Positions 41,968 through 50,071 of a stretch of DNA of 64,000 nucleotides are shown here, piece after piece. Every line of letters starts with the position of its first letter. Within the stretch, counting starts at the first letter, position 1. A program made the translations under genes and the position numbers. The stretch covers positions 558,001-622,000 of the forward strand of contig NZ_CP062310.1 of NCBI RefSeq assembly GCF_014876775.1, given 5' to 3'. The notes below the pieces were generated by a model that was not told the DNA's origin, ran no database searches, and saw nothing but the letters and a program-made list of their open reading frames with translations. The stretch comes from Infirmifilum lucidum. GTDB taxonomy: Archaea > Thermoproteota > Thermoprotei > Thermofilales > Thermofilaceae.

Positions 41968-42931
41968 CTTCAACCTCTTTTACTACTTCGTCCAGAACCT
42001 TGTCCGCCACGGGCGCTGGAACGCGTAGCGACGCTGCGCGGTGATGGCCTCCGCCCGACCCGCCCCAGAGTCTTGCCACCTCTCTGAATATTTCGTCTAG
42101 GTTGACCTCCAGGTTGTCAGGGGCTCTACCTGTGATTACGACGGAGTCGTAGCCTACTCTAAATAGGACGAGAACTACCTTGCCGTCCACTTTGGCCTGG
42201 TGGGAGGCTATCCTGCCGGTGAAGCCGTAGACTCTCGTTTCCCGCAGGTCAATTACCCTGAGGGTGAGAGACTCGTATACTATTTTACTCCTGGCTTCCT
42301 CATATAATTTCCTGGCCTTCTCCTCTGCGACTTCAAATCTCTCTGCAGCCTCCTCGGGCACAAGGAGCTGGCGCTTAACCCAGTACTCGACCAGGCGGCG
42401 CTTGAACTCGTCGTCCAGGGGGTCTAGAGCTAGCGAGCCGGAAAGAATTTCGACTGCTGACGCGAGCCCGGAGTCTTGGGGCTCCTCGGTGGCATCCGCT
42501 ACCTCTGCTAGTGCTATTAGCCTCTCGTAAAATCCCGGGTTTCCTGTTTCTAGCGCTATTCCCCTGAGTAGAGAGGCAGTCGCGGGCGCCGGGGAGGCCA
42601 TGACTCTAATGCCCACAGCTTCGAGTACGTCTTTGTTGGATATCGTCGAGGGGTGGTGGTCAACCCAGTTGACCTCAAGCTTGCCTCTGAGCCCGAGAAC
42701 CCGCTGCGAGACCTGCTCCCAGTGTTCTCTGTATAAGGCTACATCCAGTATGTACAATACGTTCGAGGCTGAAACCTCTGCACGGTTTAGGGTTACGTGG
42801 AGAGAGAAGGGTTGGGCAAAGTAGAGTTGGTACTTGAGTTGTTTCTCTTTGTACAAGTAGTGCGCTATGACTATAGCCGCTGATGCCAAGCCATCGATGT
42901 CTCCATGCGCAATTAGCGTTATACGAACCAT
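41942..42931 (-). CDS. DHH-DHHA1 family phosphoesterase
   Basis: Archaeal RecJ/NrnA-type phosphodiesterase (about 329 residues) expected to hydrolyse short oligonucleotides, cyclic dinucleotide products or single-stranded nucleic acid. AHGDIDGLASAAI (N-terminal Asp motif), VLYILDVAL, VNWVDHHPST (DHH) and the DHHA1 end LWGGSGGGHHRAAS are all present. ATG 42931 is preferred over 42961 since the conserved strand starts right after it. Confidence 0.88.
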   Translation of the reverse strand: MVRITLIAHGDIDGLASAAIVIAHYLYKEKQLKYQLYFAQPFSLHVTLNRAEVSASNVLYILDVALYREHWEQVSQRVLGLRGKLEVNWVDHHPSTISNKDVLEAVGIRVMASPAPATASLLRGIALETGNPGFYERLIALAEVADATEEPQDSGLASAVEILSGSLALDPLDDEFKRRLVEYWVKRQLLVPEEAAERFEVAEEKARKLYEEARSKIVYESLTLRVIDLRETRVYGFTGRIASHQAKVDGKVVLVLFRVGYDSVVITGRAPDNLEVNLDEIFREVARLWGGSGGGHHRAASLRVPAPVADKVLDEVVKEVEASLSRRVL

Positions 42932-42996
42932 AGAGACCCTTTTCCTCACTGAACGTGACAACGAAGAGGCTTTTGGCCTTTTTGGCCCCGGCTGAG

Positions 42997-43590
42997 TCAG
43001 GCCTGTGTTGGGAGAAGCCTCTTCTCGCGGAGCATTATAGCGTATTTCCCCAGGATTTCTCTAACTCTTAGCACTGGGACCCCATGGATGCGCGCGACCT
43101 CTTCTAGACTATAGCCCAAGGCCAGCCTCGCCAGGATTGCGCGGTGCTCTTGCGACTCTGGAAGGCCGTGCGCGAGGGAGAGACGGGCGACAAGAGAGGT
43201 GTCAATATTACTTGAGGATTTAAGCCCTTCGGTTTTCACTGGTGACGAGTACCTCGTGATGTTGTCGAGTGATATTATAGTGACCCAGTCTTCATCTTTT
43301 ATATCGGGGTAGATTTCTCTAAGTGCGTCCAGGAGGTCTTTTCGGCTATTGAAGCCGTCTTTCTTGGCGTCCTCATCCGTGAGATCAGCGACGCGCGTGA
43401 ACCTCAGGGACTTGACGCGCGCCTCGCCGTATATCTTGCCGTTACTCTCCAAGTAGACTTCACTGCGGAGTGGTTGAACTATACCCCTCCTTATCGTAGT
43501 CGACTTTTCACCGGAAAAAAGTCTCTCCAGGTAGCTAAGCCTAAAGCTCAGTACTCTTCCAAGCCTCCTCACAGCATTCTTTTCAGGCAT
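42997..43590 (-). CDS. ASCH (PUA-like) domain protein with C-terminal HTH
   Basis: The N-terminal 110 residues form an ASCH domain (LSFRLSYLERLFSGEKSTTIRRG and KSLRFTRVADLTDEDAKKDGF), a PUA-like fold tied to RNA binding or modification. The C-terminal part (LARLALGYSLEEVARIHGVPVLRVREILGKYA) resembles a sigma-like helix-turn-helix. This combination suggests a nucleic-acid-binding regulator; no activity is assigned. Start ATG 43590 or 43608. Confidence 0.8.
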   Translation of the reverse strand: MPEKNAVRRLGRVLSFRLSYLERLFSGEKSTTIRRGIVQPLRSEVYLESNGKIYGEARVKSLRFTRVADLTDEDAKKDGFNSRKDLLDALREIYPDIKDEDWVTIISLDNITRYSSPVKTEGLKSSSNIDTSLVARLSLAHGLPESQEHRAILARLALGYSLEEVARIHGVPVLRVREILGKYAIMLREKRLLPTQA

Positions 43591-43624
43591 CGCCCCTGTT
43601 ATACACACAACCCAAGAACGGGAT

Positions 43625-44803
43625 TTAAGCTCTTTGCCTGCGCGCGCCTAGCAGGCGCTCGGCCAGCATAGAGGGATCCATGGTAGAGGGGAAGGCTGTG
43701 ACGTAAATCTTCAGAGGCCCCCGGAACTGGATATACCCCTCGTCGGCGAGCCGCTGTAGCGCCTCCTCTTGTTCGCGCTGGGAGAGACTCTTCATCCCGT
43801 AGTTCTCGCAGACCAGGGCAACTTGCTTGTAGACGTCCCTCATCGCGACGAAACTCTGGTTTAGCTGACGTGACGCCAGGAGAACCGCAAGTAAAACTAC
43901 CTTCTCGGCTGTCCCGAGCTGGTCTACGCTATGAGAGAATAGGTATCTCTCCCGCAAGCTCTGGGCAATGGCCTTGTTCAGGTGTTCAATAGAGACTTTC
44001 CCGGCTTTCTCCGAGTCTGCAATCTGACCTGCAAGCAACAGGACGTCGAGGGCTCGCCTCAAGTCTGACTCGAAAACCGCCTCTGTGACCTCTGCAAGGT
44101 ACTCTATAATGGCCCCCGACAAGGCTCCTGGGACGAATGCTTCTCCAGACCTGAACAGGAGTATGTCAACGAGCTGGTCACGAGTATAGGCGGGGTACCT
44201 GACTATCAATGCTCCTAGAGAGGATCGCTCTTCGGGAGCCAGGTGGCTAGCCCAGTCTTCCTCTCTCGAGATAAAGATCACACCACTGACATTCTCTACC
44301 CCGAACTCCGGTAGGCGCGTCAAGTTGTAGACTATCTGACCCCCATGTATGCTGCGGTAGCCCGTGAGCTGTTCTGCCTCGTCCACAGTGACCACATAAG
44401 TGCGGTTGGCGTCCCTTTGAAGGAGCGAGACAAACTTCTCGAAGAGTTCACCAGCGCTTAGATTGCGCGATGGCCTGCCACCGACCCTGGTGATTAGCTG
44501 GGAGTAGATAACCCAGGGAGAAGGTTCAGAAAGAGCCCTGAGGTTCAAGTATACGTGTGCTACACTACCGGGCGACGCCGAGCTCAGGTAGCGCAAGAGC
44601 AGGTGCGTCGACGTAGTTTTCCCGGTTCCCTTCGGCCCAATAAGCTGGACAACCTTAAAGTATGGCAAGCCTGCACGAACGTCGCTGAAAATAGATTGAA
44701 GCATAGAGAGTTGTGGTTCGCGGTGGGGGAGCCTAGCCGGTATATATTGCCTTGAGAGGGCCTTAGGATTAGTAAACACAGTCATTGAGGCTCGTATACC
44801 CAT
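43625..44803 (-). CDS. Orc1/Cdc6-family replication initiator
   Basis: AAA+ origin-recognition protein of 392 residues. Walker A GPKGTGKT at 56-63, Walker B VVTVDEAEQL near 135-144, sensor-1 VIFISREED, and a C-terminal winged-helix region (LASRQLNQSFVAMRDVYKQVALVCENYG and EEALQRLADEGYIQFRG). Archaeal cdc6 genes often lie beside replication origins, and a 465-bp gene-poor stretch lies upstream. The Walker B differs slightly from the usual DEID, so it may belong to a divergent paralogue. Confidence 0.87.
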   Translation of the reverse strand: MGIRASMTVFTNPKALSRQYIPARLPHREPQLSMLQSIFSDVRAGLPYFKVVQLIGPKGTGKTTSTHLLLRYLSSASPGSVAHVYLNLRALSEPSPWVIYSQLITRVGGRPSRNLSAGELFEKFVSLLQRDANRTYVVTVDEAEQLTGYRSIHGGQIVYNLTRLPEFGVENVSGVIFISREEDWASHLAPEERSSLGALIVRYPAYTRDQLVDILLFRSGEAFVPGALSGAIIEYLAEVTEAVFESDLRRALDVLLLAGQIADSEKAGKVSIEHLNKAIAQSLRERYLFSHSVDQLGTAEKVVLLAVLLASRQLNQSFVAMRDVYKQVALVCENYGMKSLSQREQEEALQRLADEGYIQFRGPLKIYVTAFPSTMDPSMLAERLLGARRQRA

Positions 44804-44904
44804 AGCCTAGGAGCAGAGGATAAAAGTTGCACTCGAAGTATGAATACTGAAACTGCACAATCTTGTTCAGAGGGTTACTCGGGCCGGAAAACAGGGAGGA
44901 AGAA

Positions 44905-44964
44905 GCTTCAGATCGTCGCGAGGCTGTCATCTCATCCGAGCAACTGGGACGGCGTCATCATCAG
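44905..44964 (-). ncRNA. C/D box sRNA candidate
   Basis: On the minus strand a box C ATGATGA (44955-44961) is followed 47 nt later by box D CTGA (44908-44911). A C'-like GAGATGA lies between, and a weak D' (CGGA) precedes it. The total of about 54 nt fits archaeal C/D sRNAs that guide 2'-O-methylation. The D guide CAGCCTCGCGACGAT would target ATCGTCGCGAGGCTG, with methylation five bases from box D. A TTTAAATA box (44984-44991) is about 25 bp upstream of box C. Target rRNA position not verified. Confidence 0.55.
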
Positions 44965-44983
44965 TGCCGAAACACCATGGCTG

Positions 44984-44991
44984 TATTTAAA
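44984..44991 (-). promoter_or_regulatory. TATA box of the C/D sRNA candidate
   Basis: TTTAAATA on the minus strand, centred near 44988, predicting a start near 44962, one or two bases before box C. No protein gene begins at that spacing. Confidence 0.45.
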
Positions 44992-44996
44992 CTAAA

Positions 44997-45239
44997 CTAT
45001 TCTTGTTGTAGCTTTCGAACATGTTCCCACTTCCTAGCCCTGTACCAGGAAGAGAGGCGCTCGCGCTGCCGGCTCGGTCTCTGCGTTAAGTGACGACGGT
45101 ACGTCCTCTCTCCACACCCTACACCGGGCAAGGCGGCCCTGAAGAGGCCCGATACGTTGGTAGCCTGCAGAGGGGTATTGCCGAGACCCCACTGTGCCAG
45201 GAGCCCATAGATTATTGCCAGACACTTATCAAAACCCAT
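44997..45239 (-). CDS. Possible small basic hypothetical protein
   Basis: An 80-codon frame beginning MGFDKCLAIIYGLLAQWG and ending RARKWEHVRKLQQE. It is unusually basic in its second half (YRRHLTQRPSRQRERL). Nothing recognised. Its only support is length and a plausible composition; the TATA-like GTAAATA overlaps the ATG rather than preceding it. A longer frame up to 45398 would run through the neighbouring plus-strand gene and is unlikely. Confidence 0.28.
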   Translation of the reverse strand: MGFDKCLAIIYGLLAQWGLGNTPLQATNVSGLFRAALPGVGCGERTYRRHLTQRPSRQRERLSSWYRARKWEHVRKLQQE

Positions 45240-45268
45240 ATTTACCGGAAGATAGTGGGGATCTAGAT

Positions 45269-45550
45269 ATGAATGCCAAGTTTGTGGTGGTAGCGTCTCT
45301 ATCTGCCCTCGCGATAGCGCTTTACTGGTTCCCAGTACCTCTGACTCTAGGCGACTACGTGCTGGGGGGCTACCCTTGGCTGGCCCCGGAGGGGGCAAAG
45401 CAGGGGATGATTGCCTTGGGTATTATACTCTCGGCAATCTTCCTGGGCCTCACGGGGTTCATGTGGTACATAACGAGGAAACTGGAGGAAAACCCTAACG
45501 AGGAAGACACTAACACGGTGGAGGAGATAGCTGGAGGGGTACAGTGGTAG
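45269..45550 (+). CDS. Small two-helix membrane protein
   Basis: A 93-residue protein with two hydrophobic segments (about 4-22 and 47-69) and an acidic C-terminal tail (EENPNEEDTNTVEE). Not recognised. I chose ATG 45269; an upstream ATG at 45194 adds 25 residues of non-coding character. The stop is directly followed by the ATG of the DUF354 gene, so they are likely co-transcribed. Confidence 0.7.
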   Translation: MNAKFVVVASLSALAIALYWFPVPLTLGDYVLGGYPWLAPEGAKQGMIALGIILSAIFLGLTGFMWYITRKLEENPNEEDTNTVEEIAGGVQW

Positions 45551-46615
45551 ATGAAGATTTGGGTCGAAGCTTTAACGCCTAAACAGGTGCTCCTTTTCTC
45601 CTATCTCCAGGGCGAGTTGAAAGGCGGTGAAGTTTTTCTAACTACACGGGATTACGACTTCAATGTAGAGCTCGCATCGCGTCTCTGGAAGAAGTACTAT
45701 GTCGTCGGCCAATACGGCGGCGTGGAGCCGCACAAGAAATTCTTCGAGAGCATAAACCGCCAGAAAGTACTGACAAAGATAGTCCTGTCTGAAAAGCCAG
45801 ACCTCCACATAACATTCGTCTCTCCTGACTCGACCCGTGTAGCCTTTGCGCTCAGAGTGAAGACTATAACGTCGAGCGATTCTCCTCACTCAGACGCTGT
45901 TTCGAGACTCACAATCCCCCTGTCGAGAAAGTTCATAACCCCGGTCTTCCTCTCGAAGCACTTCGAACATTACAAAGACCTGACGGAGATAATAACGTTC
46001 AACGGGCTATTCGAGCTTGCCTGGGTTCTCCGGGAGAAGCCGGATAAGAGGGTGCCTCTCGAGCTTGGCCTCGAACCATTCAGCTATGTGCTCGTAAGGC
46101 CCGGAGAGCAGAAGGCATACTACTACCCGGATCCTAGAGAGGCCACCAGCATGCCACTAAGAATAATCAGACAGGTACTCGAGCACACGAGCTTCGACGT
46201 CGTCGTGTATCCCCGCTACCCGAATCAGGCGAGGTTTTTCGGCAAAGCACTGTCTAGGTGGAGTACTAGGGTTAAAATCCTTGAAAAACCCACGCATTTC
46301 GTGAGCCTAGAGTTCTACGCAAGGCTCGTCGTTAGCGGTGGAGGGACAATGGCGACTGAGGCAGCTCTCCTTGGAACCCCTTCAGTATCAACATACCCAG
46401 GCGAGCTGGAAGTCCATGAGTATTTAAGGAAGCAAGGCTTCCCGCTGTTCAAGGCCCCTGTAAACCCCAGGGTCATAGGCCGCATAATGTCAAGAGAAAA
46501 CAGCGAGGGAGACAGGCAGGTCTACCTGAAGAGAGCACAGTCACTGATGGAGGATCCCATTAAGGTCTACTCAAGAGAAATACAGAGGCTTCTAGACGAA
46601 AGCTTTAAGTATTGA
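45551..46615 (+). CDS. DUF354 family protein (GT-B-like fold)
   Basis: A 354-residue protein of the DUF354 family, distantly similar to UDP-sugar epimerases and glycosyltransferases of the GT-B fold. IWVEALTPKQVLLFSYL at the N-terminus, TTRDYDF, SPDSTRVAFALRVKTI, and the C-terminal LVVSGGGTMATEAALLGTPSVSTYPG (glycine-rich donor-type loop) are typical. A role in surface glycan synthesis is possible but unproven. Confidence 0.82.
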   Translation: MKIWVEALTPKQVLLFSYLQGELKGGEVFLTTRDYDFNVELASRLWKKYYVVGQYGGVEPHKKFFESINRQKVLTKIVLSEKPDLHITFVSPDSTRVAFALRVKTITSSDSPHSDAVSRLTIPLSRKFITPVFLSKHFEHYKDLTEIITFNGLFELAWVLREKPDKRVPLELGLEPFSYVLVRPGEQKAYYYPDPREATSMPLRIIRQVLEHTSFDVVVYPRYPNQARFFGKALSRWSTRVKILEKPTHFVSLEFYARLVVSGGGTMATEAALLGTPSVSTYPGELEVHEYLRKQGFPLFKAPVNPRVIGRIMSRENSEGDRQVYLKRAQSLMEDPIKVYSREIQRLLDESFKY

Positions 46616-46646
46616 GTCTGTAGAAGCACAATTCGCGGTGGAAAGA

Positions 46647-46976
46647 ATGGAGTATGTATATGCGAGCTTGATACTCTACCATGCAGGGCGTGAAATAACA
46701 GAGGAGAATGTGAGAAAGATACTCGAGGCTGCAGGCATACAGGTCGACGAAGTGAGGCTTAAAGCACTAGTAGCCTCTCTCAAAGAAGTCAATATAGGAG
46801 AAGCCATCAAGACAGCCGCAATACCTGTGGCAGCCGCTCCGGCTACAGCCGCGTCCACGAGCGCTCCCGCACCAGCCACAGAGGGCAAGAAAGAGGAAGA
46901 GAAGAAAGAGGAAAAGAAAGAGGAGGCGCCTGAAGAGAGCATTGAGGAGGGTCTCTCGAGTCTCTTCGGGTTCTAG
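46647..46976 (+). CDS. rpl12: Ribosomal protein P1 (L12ae)
   Basis: Acidic stalk protein of the large subunit that recruits elongation factors. The 109-residue protein starts MEYVYASLILYHAGREITEENV, has an Ala-rich hinge, a Lys/Glu-rich linker, and ends in GLSSLFGF, the factor-binding tail. ATG 46647 is preferred over GTG 46638 because GGTGG lies just upstream. P1 usually follows L1 and L10 genes; neither is adjacent here. Confidence 0.95.
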   Translation: MEYVYASLILYHAGREITEENVRKILEAAGIQVDEVRLKALVASLKEVNIGEAIKTAAIPVAAAPATAASTSAPAPATEGKKEEEKKEEKKEEAPEESIEEGLSSLFGF

Positions 46977-46989
46977 GAAGGGAGCATTT

Positions 46990-47661
46990 TTGCCAGGTCT
47001 TTTACCATACGTTGACACCCTACGTACACTGGCTGTTCTACTGACACTGGCAGCTGCAGGATACTCTGACTATAGGCGTAGAGAAGTCGACGACAAAGTG
47101 TGGATTACCGGTTTCTCGGTGGCTACCCCCCTCCTCCTGGCCCGCCTGAATACTGTTAACCTGGAGCTCTACACTGTGTCGCTGCTCTTGACGGCCTCTA
47201 TATCCCTCCTCGTGTGGAAGCTCAAACTCATGGGAGATGCTGACGCGATAGCCCTATTCTTCATAGGCTCTTTAGAGCCCCCCTCTACCAGGAACTTCTT
47301 GACACTTGTCCCTCTTGCATCAATCGTTACAATCGCGGGCCTAGCTTCGCTGGTATATGTTATCTACAACGTAGCCGTGAATATCGCAAGGAAGCCTCGC
47401 TTCGACAGCAATGCGTCGCTCCTGGAAAAGATACTAGCGTACACGACAATGCGTTTCGTCACTCCAGAAGAGTACTACTCCAAGAGCTACATGTACATAC
47501 TACCGGGCGATGCAGGAGCTGGTGTACCGACCCCTGAGCCCGGAGAAAAACAGAGCCTGGCGCATGAAGGGTTCTGGGTGACGGTGGGGCTCCCATATGT
47601 AACCCTACTCTTTATAGGCTACCTCTTCTACCTGGCTATAGCTAGGCCTCTACCTCTCTAG
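46990..47661 (+). CDS. Type IV prepilin peptidase-like (A24) membrane protease
   Basis: A polytopic protease with about six hydrophobic segments. The first catalytic Asp lies in YSDYRRREVDDKVW (near residue 27) and the second in KLMGDADAIALFF, a variant of the GxGD/GGADAK motif. It would remove the leader of type IV pilins such as the protein at 10239. I placed the start at TTG 46990 because GGGAG precedes it; a longer frame from TTG 46942 overlaps the P1 gene by 35 bp. The 223-residue product has an extra 60-residue loop (about 145-195). Confidence 0.8.
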   Translation: MPGLLPYVDTLRTLAVLLTLAAAGYSDYRRREVDDKVWITGFSVATPLLLARLNTVNLELYTVSLLLTASISLLVWKLKLMGDADAIALFFIGSLEPPSTRNFLTLVPLASIVTIAGLASLVYVIYNVAVNIARKPRFDSNASLLEKILAYTTMRFVTPEEYYSKSYMYILPGDAGAGVPTPEPGEKQSLAHEGFWVTVGLPYVTLLFIGYLFYLAIARPLPL

Positions 47662-47824
47662 TAAAATGCACTACGCAGGGAATTAGGTATTCCTGGAGAT
47701 TGACCTTCCCCCGATTCCCGGAAGCCTGTTTTGAAGCGTGTCATACCACGGATTGAGAGCCGACAGGTGCGAGGCCCGAGGCACGGACAACAAGTATAAT
47801 TACCCAGGAGGACTTACCCGCTAT

Positions 47825-48661
47825 GTGCACACTCTGGAAGAAAGCGCAGCGAGCTTTGCAACAGGTGTTGCGCTAGGCATTCTTCTAGGGGTAATCGCTT
47901 ACAAGTATAGATACCTTGACGGCAGGGCAACTGTTGTCAGCGTAGTGTTTTCAGGCCTATACTTCATGGGTGGAGTCGGCCTCTACATGGCATCCCTTAC
48001 GTTCTTCTTCTCCTCCTCGGCTGTAACACGTCTAGCATATTCCTCGAAGAAAATCAAGGGCTCAGCTGAGAGAGAGGAAGGCAGGTCTGCCAGCCAGGTA
48101 ATAGGTGCTGGCTCAATCGCAGCTATCCTGGCGGCCATGTACGGTATTCTGCCGGACTACCGCGGTAGACTACTACTACCAGCTCTAGCCGCGCTAGCCG
48201 CTTCCAACGCAGATACTTGGGCCGCTGAGATAGGCGCACTTTATCCTGGGAAGCCTAGGCTCATAACCCGGTTGAAGGTTAAAGTCGAGCCAGGAACATC
48301 TGGAGGCGTAACACCACTGGGTAGCCTCGGGGCACTCGTAGGATCCTCACTGATAGGCTTAATAGTACTAGTGGAGAACTCCCTGGGGCTCCTCCACACA
48401 AGCCAAGTCGTAGTACCCTATATTGTAGTACTCGGTTGGCTCGGAGAAGTTCTTGACAGCCTTATCGGAGCGAGCTTACAGGTTAAGTACTTCTGTTCCC
48501 GCTGCCAGACTCTTACTGACAAGCCTGTCCACCTCTGCGGCGAGAAGACGATGAAGATTGGTGGGCTAGATTGGGTTTCAAACGAGACGACAAATCTACT
48601 CGCAACCGGGATTACCGCTCTACTAGGATTAGTGCTAAGTCACTTTATTATAGCAGGGTAA
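47825..48661 (+). CDS. DUF92 (TMEM19-like) integral membrane protein
   Basis: A 278-residue membrane protein with about six or seven helices. ALAASNADTWAAEIGALYPGKPRLI and EPGTSGGVTPLGSLGALVGS are the DUF92 hallmarks; cytoplasmic CSRC and CGEK cysteine pairs sit near the end. Some DUF92 members are phytyl-phosphate kinases, so a polyprenol-phosphate role is possible. GTG 47825 is favoured over ATG 47738, since the 29 extra residues look non-coding and a GTATAAT box lies about 30 bp upstream. Confidence 0.82.
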   Translation: MHTLEESAASFATGVALGILLGVIAYKYRYLDGRATVVSVVFSGLYFMGGVGLYMASLTFFFSSSAVTRLAYSSKKIKGSAEREEGRSASQVIGAGSIAAILAAMYGILPDYRGRLLLPALAALAASNADTWAAEIGALYPGKPRLITRLKVKVEPGTSGGVTPLGSLGALVGSSLIGLIVLVENSLGLLHTSQVVVPYIVVLGWLGEVLDSLIGASLQVKYFCSRCQTLTDKPVHLCGEKTMKIGGLDWVSNETTNLLATGITALLGLVLSHFIIAG

Positions 48662-48676
48662 CGTATCTCATACACA

Positions 48677-49912
48677 ATGAGAGTGCAGGCGCACGTAGCT
48701 ATCCTTTGCCTCGCACTTGCCCTCCTAGCATCTCCCCTCTTAACCCCCCAGCCAACCGACACTCTCGTGGTGGAGATAAGCGGCAACATTGACGAGGGCA
48801 AAGTATACCTCCTCAGAAAGGCTCTGCAGGAGTCTCTGGCAGGAGCAGTAATCCTCATAGTGGACAGCTACGGCGGCTATGTCAAGTCCATGGACGAGAT
48901 GATCGCCCTCATCAAGTCATGCAAGTGCAAGGTCATCGCATGGGTGCCTCCAGGCGCTAAGGCCGTCTCCGCTGCTACGGGAATTGCCCTGGCGTCTAAC
49001 AAGCTCTACCTGGGCGAGGGGGCAGTCATAGGAGCTTGCAAGCCAGTTCCCACCAATGAGAAAATAGAGTCGTATATGGTCTCTAGGCTGGAGAGCCTCC
49101 TAGAAGGTAAGGGAGTGAGGGGCGCGGCAGACATAGCCCGCAAACTCGTTGCCGAGAGTAAGACCTTAACCGTTAGCGAGGCTATATCGCTGGGCATTGC
49201 CGACGGCAGGGCAAACTCTCTTGCTGATGTGTTGAGGCTGGAGGGGCTAGAGGGCACGCTGCTCACCTATGTAAGGCCAGATGCTGTCAGCGACCTTCTA
49301 TCGTTTATCACAGATCCAGGCGTTGCCATCCTTTTCATGATTCTGGGGGTTCTCCTACTCGCCCTAGAAATACACGTAACAGGGTTCCAGGGGTGGGGGG
49401 TTGCGGGCGCAGTACTGATACTCCTCGCCCTCTACACGTTCGGCATCATCGGTATAAACCTGCTGACACTCATACTTGTTGCCACTGGAGCCGCGCTGAT
49501 CCTACTGGAGCTCTTTAAACCCGGTATCCAGGTCTTCGGTCTGGCAGGCACGGCTCTCGTAGTTCTCGCTATAATCCTCGAGTACTACACACAGCCCTAC
49601 TTTTCGCCTTCATCATTAACAGTAGCAGCGCTACTCATCCTCGGGGCACTAGTCGCATTCATAGGCTTTATAATCTTCAAAGCCTCCGAGACTCTAAAAA
49701 TAAAGACCCCCAGTCTGGAGGAAAAACTAATTGGTAAAATCGGAACAGCAAAGACCGAGATACGGCCTGGCAAGAGAGGGGTAGTAGTTGTGGAGAGCGA
49801 GGAGTGGACTGCCGAGAGTGACGAGGAAATCCACGAGGGCGAAAAGATAGTTGTTATAGGAGTTTACGGGCTCATACTAAGAGTCAGACGGGCCGGTTCG
49901 TCCCCGGCCTGA
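48677..49912 (+). CDS. NfeD family membrane serine protease (ClpP class)
   Basis: A signal-peptide-containing 411-residue protein. The N-terminal ClpP-like protease domain (about 28-225) has IVDSYGGYVKSMDEM, Ser98 in GAKAVSAATGIAL, and Lys129 in TNEKIES, matching the Ser-Lys dyad of Pyrococcus 1510-N. Several transmembrane helices (about 235-345) precede a soluble OB-like NfeD domain. Family knowledge: it cleaves the C-terminus of a partner stomatin, and the slipin gene at 50072 is next. Confidence 0.9.
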   Translation: MRVQAHVAILCLALALLASPLLTPQPTDTLVVEISGNIDEGKVYLLRKALQESLAGAVILIVDSYGGYVKSMDEMIALIKSCKCKVIAWVPPGAKAVSAATGIALASNKLYLGEGAVIGACKPVPTNEKIESYMVSRLESLLEGKGVRGAADIARKLVAESKTLTVSEAISLGIADGRANSLADVLRLEGLEGTLLTYVRPDAVSDLLSFITDPGVAILFMILGVLLLALEIHVTGFQGWGVAGAVLILLALYTFGIIGINLLTLILVATGAALILLELFKPGIQVFGLAGTALVVLAIILEYYTQPYFSPSSLTVAALLILGALVAFIGFIIFKASETLKIKTPSLEEKLIGKIGTAKTEIRPGKRGVVVVESEEWTAESDEEIHEGEKIVVIGVYGLILRVRRAGSSPA

Positions 49913-50071
49913 ACAAAGAAATCTACCCACTCGACACGCCTCTCTCTAAAGCAGTGTAACCCAATGTTGGGAAGTTTTTCACTCGAAGAATCCCAGGGGC
50001 TCCGAGGAGAGTTCAAGCATGGGGATAGAGTTAATTAGGTCGCGTGTACCAGTTACAATCGGTTGGAGAAA

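Larger units (their letters stand above)
44804..45268. other. Gene-poor region upstream of cdc6; possible replication origin
   Basis: Contains no confident protein gene. It holds the probable C/D box sRNA (44905-44964), its TATA box inside a short AT-rich run (44981-45003), a 6-bp inverted repeat CTTCCT...AGGAAG around 45029-45051, and a weak 80-codon minus-strand frame (44997-45239). I could not find a clear origin-recognition box, so an origin is an inference from the neighbouring cdc6 gene only. Confidence 0.3.

Noticed and set aside
45240-45398. Upstream extension of the small minus-strand frame at 44997
   Set aside because: It would run through the plus-strand membrane-protein gene and looks low-complexity (Pro-rich shadow).
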